From Dyella_B sp035277725 (lineage in GTDB: Bacteria; Pseudomonadota; Gammaproteobacteria; Xanthomonadales; Rhodanobacteraceae): a stretch of DNA of 64,000 bases. The translations under genes were made by a program, and so were the position numbers. Under the pieces are notes generated by a model, which had not been told where the DNA came from, ran no database searches, and saw only the letters and a list, made by a program, of their open reading frames with translations. Positions 59,812 to 64,000 of this stretch are shown here, one piece after another. How positions within the stretch are numbered: the first letter of the stretch is position 1; each line of letters starts with the position of its first letter. The DNA lies in assembly GCF_035277725.1 (NCBI RefSeq), contig NZ_DATEJY010000069.1:14048-78047 (forward strand), given 5' to 3'.

Positions 59812-61440
59812 GTGCCGATACTGAACATCTATCTGCTTCGCGACCAAATCAAACGCCCCGATGACGCCATTGGGCGTCAGGGTAAGCACTACCCCATTGA
59901 AGACGGTCTATCCAAGTTAGGAGATTTGTACACCGCCCCAAAACCGGCCAAAAGTCCCAAATGGGCTGACCTCTTTGCGGACTACGTGGATCGCGATGAC
60001 TTGGGAAAAACCCAATCGACGGGTGCTCTGTATATCACCAAGACCGACGGTCGTTTCTTTGCTCTAACGTTTGGGAACGGTCGGTTCATTCTTGACCAAG
60101 AAGCCATTGAAGAACGCTTTGGGTTGAAAGTTACATTGAACTCACTCGAAGTCGATGCACTTCGCAGTGTTGATAAGAAGACGTTCGATGCTGTGGACCA
60201 AATCAGCCGTGTGCAGGTTGGACAAACATCTGCTGCGCCTGAATTTGGCATTGACATTGACCGAGACCTAATAAAGAGCATCGTTGGCTATCCTGCTGAT
60301 GCAGAGAACATCGGACGTCGATTGTCTGGTGCAGACTCTTTGAGCATCAGCATTGATGTGGACTTAAAAGGACTTCGTTCGTTACTGCGCCGTTATTTGA
60401 AAGCCTATCAATCGGATGCGTACAAGGAGCATTTCAGTTGGATAGATCAGATTCGCCAAGTCCGCCAAAGTGGACATGATGAAGAACGCCTCAATGGGCT
60501 TCTTCTCCAAAAATTGGAAGAGGCGAGGCAGGCAGATGGGCGTGTAGATGGATGTTGGATGGCGGTGCCTGATGTACTCGAATGGGCTTCTGTTGCGGGC
60601 TTTCGTTTTACGGGTAATCCCAAAGATGAAATGGCAACGGATCTCCATCTGCCGGGATTCCTTGGCACTGTTAAAGGTGTCGATGCTCTAACGATTGAGC
60701 TATTAAAACAACGAAGGGCATATGCGCTCAATGATGATTACGGAGAACTCCAGCATTGGAGCGTCTACAAATGCCTGCATTGTGAATTGACCGATGCAGG
60801 CAGGTCTTACTTGTTGTCGGGCGGGCAATGGTTCGAGATCAACAAAGATTTCGTCAAAGAAGTGGGTGATTTTTACGACGCCATACCCGTGTATGACCAG
60901 CCTCTCTTGGTGTACAACCATGATAAAGAGGCCGATTACAACAAGGCGTTGGTCGCATCTGACAAGGCCAAGTGGGCATTGATGGACTTAAAATCAATCA
61001 AAGTCGGTGGCATCTACGACAAGGTCGAGTTCTGCGATGTGTATGGCAAAGATGGTGAGATGCTACACGTCAAAAGATACGGTGGTTCCAATCTGCTTGG
61101 GCACTTGTTCAATCAAGGTCTAGTCTCTGGTGAGCTTCTTCGAGCACACGATAAGTACGTTGGCTTAGTTAACAAGAAACTTCCTGCGAGTCACCAGATT
61201 CAAGACGGCCAAGAACTTCCTCGGGATGTATCAGGCTACAAGGTTATTTTTGCCATCATCAGCCAGTCGGAAGAGCAGGGTCTGCATATTCCGTTCTTCG
61301 CACGGGTGGCTCTAAGGAACGTCCACAAACAACTCACTAGCCTTGGCTACAAGCACATCATGCTTGCAAAAATTGATTCAGACCCATCGCTAAAGACAAA
61401 GATCAACGTAAAGAAGGGTAAGGAAAAGAAGCTGGTCTGA
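59812..61440 (+). CDS. TIGR04141/DUF6119-type sporadically distributed protein
   Basis: A 542-aa soluble protein. The N-terminus LNIYLLRDQIKRPDDAI, the block GALYITKTDGRFFALTFGNG, and the C-terminal GYKVIFAIISQSEEQGLHIP with FFARVALRNVHKQLTSLGYK match my recollection of the TIGR04141 (DUF6119) family, which is patchily distributed and often found on mobile or defence-rich DNA. A perfect AAAGGAGG lies 6 nt before a GTG at 59812, so this GTG is preferred to the ATG at 59782. No catalytic motif is evident. It may be part of, or independent from, the kinase-helicase cargo. Confidence 0.7.
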   Translation: MPILNIYLLRDQIKRPDDAIGRQGKHYPIEDGLSKLGDLYTAPKPAKSPKWADLFADYVDRDDLGKTQSTGALYITKTDGRFFALTFGNGRFILDQEAIEERFGLKVTLNSLEVDALRSVDKKTFDAVDQISRVQVGQTSAAPEFGIDIDRDLIKSIVGYPADAENIGRRLSGADSLSISIDVDLKGLRSLLRRYLKAYQSDAYKEHFSWIDQIRQVRQSGHDEERLNGLLLQKLEEARQADGRVDGCWMAVPDVLEWASVAGFRFTGNPKDEMATDLHLPGFLGTVKGVDALTIELLKQRRAYALNDDYGELQHWSVYKCLHCELTDAGRSYLLSGGQWFEINKDFVKEVGDFYDAIPVYDQPLLVYNHDKEADYNKALVASDKAKWALMDLKSIKVGGIYDKVEFCDVYGKDGEMLHVKRYGGSNLLGHLFNQGLVSGELLRAHDKYVGLVNKKLPASHQIQDGQELPRDVSGYKVIFAIISQSEEQGLHIPFFARVALRNVHKQLTSLGYKHIMLAKIDSDPSLKTKINVKKGKEKKLV

Positions 61441-61480
61441 AATGTTCTATCTGAGCTAACACTGAAATAAAAGGTGATTT

Positions 61481-61813
61481 ATGGCAGTGAACGTTAGTGC
61501 ATTGTTGCAAGAGTTATCCAAGCGCGCCAACTTGATTGCATCTGGACAGACTTCACCAGAAACGAGCGCCCTTGAAACAATTCTTGCTGCAGCGGATACG
61601 AGCGACGCAGAACTTTTGACGCACTTAGCTCATGCAGCCCGCGCTTGGGGTGACCACGCCGCAGCTGAACTTCTTGAGGCGCTAGCAATGGCGGTGCGGG
61701 AGCAATCCAGGCTCACGCCTCTGGACAAATGGATATGGGAGCCTGCAAGGTTAACGCCCGCGCCCGGCGGTCGGAAGCAGAAAGGTAGGTGGGTTCTGGT
61801 TCCGGCAACTTGA
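61481..61813 (+). CDS. Hypothetical protein (110 aa)
   Basis: An alanine- and leucine-rich helical protein (AELLTHLAHAARAWGDHAAA-like centre) with a basic, Pro/Gly-rich C-terminus (PARLTPAPGGRKQKGRWVLV). AAAAGGTG precedes the ATG, 40 nt after the TIGR04141-type gene, so it may be cotranscribed with it. The family is not recognised. Confidence 0.6.
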   Translation: MAVNVSALLQELSKRANLIASGQTSPETSALETILAAADTSDAELLTHLAHAARAWGDHAAAELLEALAMAVREQSRLTPLDKWIWEPARLTPAPGGRKQKGRWVLVPAT

Positions 61814-61943
61814 CGAGTTGGCAAACGTCGCTACGGTGGTGGCTCTATCTAGAGATCATGCTCATATGTGCCACTCTCGTAACACTTGTTCTCTTCGAAA
61901 ACACGCAATACGTCGTACGAAGTCTCGTTGTTTATCCAAAGGG

Positions 61944-62513
61944 ATGTCTAGACGAATTGAAGCTGCTCATGAAGCTCTTGCTCTTAGCGTGGATGAACCA
62001 GAAAACGTAGTGGCCTACTTTCGTCATTTTGGGTGGGAGCTTAGATCTTCTAGGCAAGTTGGTTTTGAGGCTCAGTCAGGGACATGGTGGCTATGGTCAC
62101 GGGATGATGAGCTTTGCTTTGACTGGTATGGCTTTCCCGAGCTAAACGATCTGGTGACGGCCTGGAATCGTTACGGTCCTGTGCATTTGCATTGGAGCTT
62201 TGTACGTCAAACAATTCAGCGCGTTTATCAACAAGGTACGCAAGATGTTCGGGCTGAGGTGCATAAATGGGTTGAAACGGGTGGGCGGTATCCCCCGGTG
62301 ATTTTAGGTGCGGTGTCCGGCTGGAAGCGTCCTGAGAACTGGCTCAATGAGGTTGTGGCACTGGCTCCGCCGAGATTTTTTCTACGGCCAGCCTTTGGTG
62401 AAGTGGATGCCATACGTCAAGAGCTCAGAGACTTTATTGTGATGTTCGAGCGTTCGCAGTTAATGGAGTCACTTCCTCAAGCAAAGGGGTGCTCCCTAGC
62501 ACGTCGATTGTGA
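61944..62513 (+). CDS. Hypothetical protein (about 189 aa), start uncertain
   Basis: A tryptophan-rich soluble protein (YFRHFGWELRSSRQVGFEAQ; GTWWLWSRDDELCFDWYGFP; HWSFVRQTIQRVYQQGTQD). The frame opens at a TTG at 61818, but the first 42 codons look non-coding, rich in Cys, His and Arg; the ATG at 61944 (MSRRIEAAHEALALS) gives a sensible N-terminus although AAAGGG lies immediately next to it. The family is not recognised. Confidence 0.55.
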   Translation: MSRRIEAAHEALALSVDEPENVVAYFRHFGWELRSSRQVGFEAQSGTWWLWSRDDELCFDWYGFPELNDLVTAWNRYGPVHLHWSFVRQTIQRVYQQGTQDVRAEVHKWVETGGRYPPVILGAVSGWKRPENWLNEVVALAPPRFFLRPAFGEVDAIRQELRDFIVMFERSQLMESLPQAKGCSLARRL

Positions 62514-62704
62514 CCGGGCTATCCCCTCGCTAGATTGATAGGTGGGATTTCAGACAATACGGATCTCTTACAGTTAAGGCTTAGGTAAGTCAGCGGATGA
62601 AGGTAAGTGGCGCTGATTTAAAGGAAAAGGCTAGAGCGCGTCTTAGTGTTCTCCGAACACGACGCTCAAAGCAGAGGCAAAAGCAGTAACGCTAAGCGTT
62701 CAAG

Positions 62705-62732
62705 AAAACGCCACCGAATTTGGTGGCGTTTT
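62705..62732. terminator. Bidirectional Rho-independent terminator
   Basis: AAAACGCCACC and GGTGGCGTTTT pair around GAATTT. With Ts or As on both sides it can end transcripts from the hypothetical gene on the plus strand and the convergent membrane protein gene. Confidence 0.88.
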
Positions 62733-62779
62733 GCATTGAACCTTATCGCATCGGCAGTGGATGGGAGGGATGTGACTCA

Positions 62780-63505
62780 TCAGTTTCCGTGGCAGATGGC
62801 TGGGCGAATGCTCGTCATGAACGCTTGAACCTGTGGCCCTGCAAAGGTCAGCATTGCCCAGGTCAGCCCCATGAAGATCGCTGCGCCGATGAGCTTGCCA
62901 CTTGATGAGGTCTTGCCCAGCCATTGCTGGACGGAGTTGTCGCTATCGAGGAAGTACTGTGTGAGGGAGCGCAGAGAGTGTGGCATCAAAAGGAGCAGGG
63001 AGATGACCATGCCTAGCGCTGCAAAGAGGTTCTCCGATGAGACGGACTCACCATAAGCATTCAAAGCACACCAGAATGTATGTGGACCATCGGCCTGGCT
63101 GACAATTTCAGCAAGCTTTTCTGGGTAGTGTTGCCAGGTGTTGTAAGTGAATGCGGTCAGCACACCAGACAGGGTGAAGGTCCCGGACTCTTGCCAAGGT
63201 CGCTCAATGGGTTGCTTGTACAGAAGTTGGAGCGCCACCGACACCAAGGGAAAAATGGTCCCAAGCCCTCCCAGAATCATCGCGCCTGCGTAAAACTCGT
63301 CGGCATACTTCGTAAAAAAGTAAGTTGCGATGACTAGAACGATGATCCCGACGATTCCATAAGCAAGGGGGTGTACCTCGCTTTCCGAATTCCTGTGACC
63401 ACCGTTGTTGTTCGTAATGCGGTTCTTTTGAACCACCACCGTATTGCCCGTACCGATGGCCACGCCATCACCACTGACATTGATGCCACTGACGTCTCTT
63501 GCCAT
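62780..63505 (-). CDS. Membrane protein with GDG/GTGN N-terminal motif
   Basis: A 241-aa protein with a short polar N-terminus (ISGDG-like: INVSGDGVAIGTGNTVVVQK) and about five hydrophobic segments (YGIVGIIVLVIATYFFTKYA; AGAMILGGLGTIFPLVSVAL; NLFAALGMVISLLLLMPHSL; KLIGAAIFMGLTWAMLTFAG). The ATG at 63505 has GGGGAA upstream and is preferred to the frame from 63580. The family is not recognised. The V-x-G-D/N-G-N pattern is a short beta repeat that I associate with accessory-region membrane proteins. It is divergent from the relaxase gene. Confidence 0.7.
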   Translation of the reverse strand: MARDVSGINVSGDGVAIGTGNTVVVQKNRITNNNGGHRNSESEVHPLAYGIVGIIVLVIATYFFTKYADEFYAGAMILGGLGTIFPLVSVALQLLYKQPIERPWQESGTFTLSGVLTAFTYNTWQHYPEKLAEIVSQADGPHTFWCALNAYGESVSSENLFAALGMVISLLLLMPHSLRSLTQYFLDSDNSVQQWLGKTSSSGKLIGAAIFMGLTWAMLTFAGPQVQAFMTSIRPAICHGN

Positions 63506-63624
63506 TTGATTCCCCACTGTCACAGGCCTATTCCTGCGTAGGACATGTCTGACAGGGTTCTGTCTCGTGGCTTGAGACACCCCAAAAATTCTCTTTGGAA
63601 ATTTTATTTCCGTGATGGGGTTGA

Positions 63625-63668
63625 CAGAATTGTGGATTCTGGTTGGATGGGGCAGATGCTAAGGCATC
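63625..63668. promoter_or_regulatory. Two hairpins upstream of the relaxase gene, candidate oriT region
   Basis: CAGAAT...ATTCTG around TGTGG (63625-63641) and GATGC...GCATC around TAAG (63655-63668) lie 49-92 nt before the relaxase ATG. MobA/MobL-type relaxases usually nick near an inverted repeat close to their own gene, so this is the most likely transfer origin in view. No nic consensus can be claimed. Confidence 0.4.
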
Positions 63669-63716
63669 GCACACAGGTCAAGGATTGATCTAATGCTTTA
63701 CTGTCATGGAGGACAA

Positions 63717-64000
63717 ATGGAAGTACATGCTCACGCTCGCCCCCACCTCGAAACCCACACCCGTTCTCAAGGCCACTCAGCCATCGCCGGTGCTGCGTAT
63801 CGCCTCGGTTTGAAACTCGTCGATACACGTACGGGCATTTGGCACGACTATCATCGAAGATCCGTCCGAGGGGAAATCGTCTTAGCGTTGACCATAGCTC
63901 CCAAAGGTTCGCCCGATTGGGCGGTGAACCCGCAGGAAGTGTGGGGGCGGGCTGAAGCCAGCGAGCGACGCCGTGACAGCCAAGTGGCGCGCGATTTTAG
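63717..64000 (+). CDS. MobA/MobL-family relaxase, 5' end (runs off the window)
   Basis: The first 94 codons are visible from an ATG 5 nt after GGAGG. The translation begins MEVHAHARPHLETHTRSQGH and continues SAIAGAAYRLGLKLVDTRTG, IWHDYHRRSVRGEIVLALTI, then WGRAEASERRRDSQVARDF. The S-x-x-A-x-A-Y-R pattern and the AExxxxRxDSQVAR block are hallmarks of MobA/MobL (MOBQ) relaxases, which nick oriT and pilot DNA into a recipient. The frame is still open at the window edge. With the integrase it identifies the region as an integrative mobilizable element. Confidence 0.85.
   Translation, partial: MEVHAHARPHLETHTRSQGHSAIAGAAYRLGLKLVDTRTGIWHDYHRRSVRGEIVLALTIAPKGSPDWAVNPQEVWGRAEASERRRDSQVARDF

Overview
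The window suggests a gammaproteobacterium of the order Xanthomonadales, most likely family Rhodanobacteraceae (Dyella, Rhodanobacter or Luteibacter type). The grounds are the high-GC backbone, the type IV pilus minor-pilin cluster, a LacI / TonB-dependent receptor / tryptophan-halogenase-like / GH3 sugar locus, a MASE1 sensor protein, and many GTAG-headed extragenic palindromes. The family is an inference from gene content; no database was searched. Layout: positions 1 to about 50,700 are chromosomal backbone. In order they hold a flavin reductase, polyphosphate kinase, an AraC regulator divergent from a fosmidomycin-resistance-type exporter, an M16 protease, YbjQ and YccA family proteins, murJ, a broken poxB, an operon SDR-methyltransferase-pyrD-murB, an ALDH7 dehydrogenase, tRNA-Arg(CCT), and the sugar locus (19.8-27.9 kb), where perfect operator-like palindromes link a LacI regulator to a TonB receptor, a halogenase-like flavoprotein and a beta-glucosidase. 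Then come envelope proteins, an AraC/DMT exporter pair, tRNA-Thr(CGT), the minor pilin operon pilV-pilW-pilX-pilY1-pilE, and recC-recB-recD. After that come a MASE1 sensor-like protein and a phosphoesterase, followed by the remnant of a nuclease toxin tail with an apparently intact immunity gene (50.7-51.6 kb). At 52,468 there is a 45-nt 3' fragment of a tRNA-Ala(CGC) gene on the minus strand, still followed by its old terminator. From there to the right end of the window the DNA is different: lower GC, none of the GTAG palindromes, a tyrosine integrase next to the fragment, and the 5' end of a MobA/MobL-type relaxase running off the window. This is read as the left part of an integrative and mobilizable element of at least 11.5 kb. 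Its cargo includes a tightly overlapping three-gene operon (Ser/Thr kinase, compact UvrD-type helicase/ATPase, unknown 459-aa protein), a TIGR04141/DUF6119-type protein, several very small genes and a membrane protein. The three-gene operon is the best candidate in the window for an undescribed, possibly anti-phage, system. Throughout the backbone the genome is punctuated by paired inverted palindromes (REPIN-like). Some reach into genes: they supply the last codons and stop of murJ, the stop of the gene at 8684-8977, the C-terminal tail of RecD, and about 24 codons of the pilX leader.
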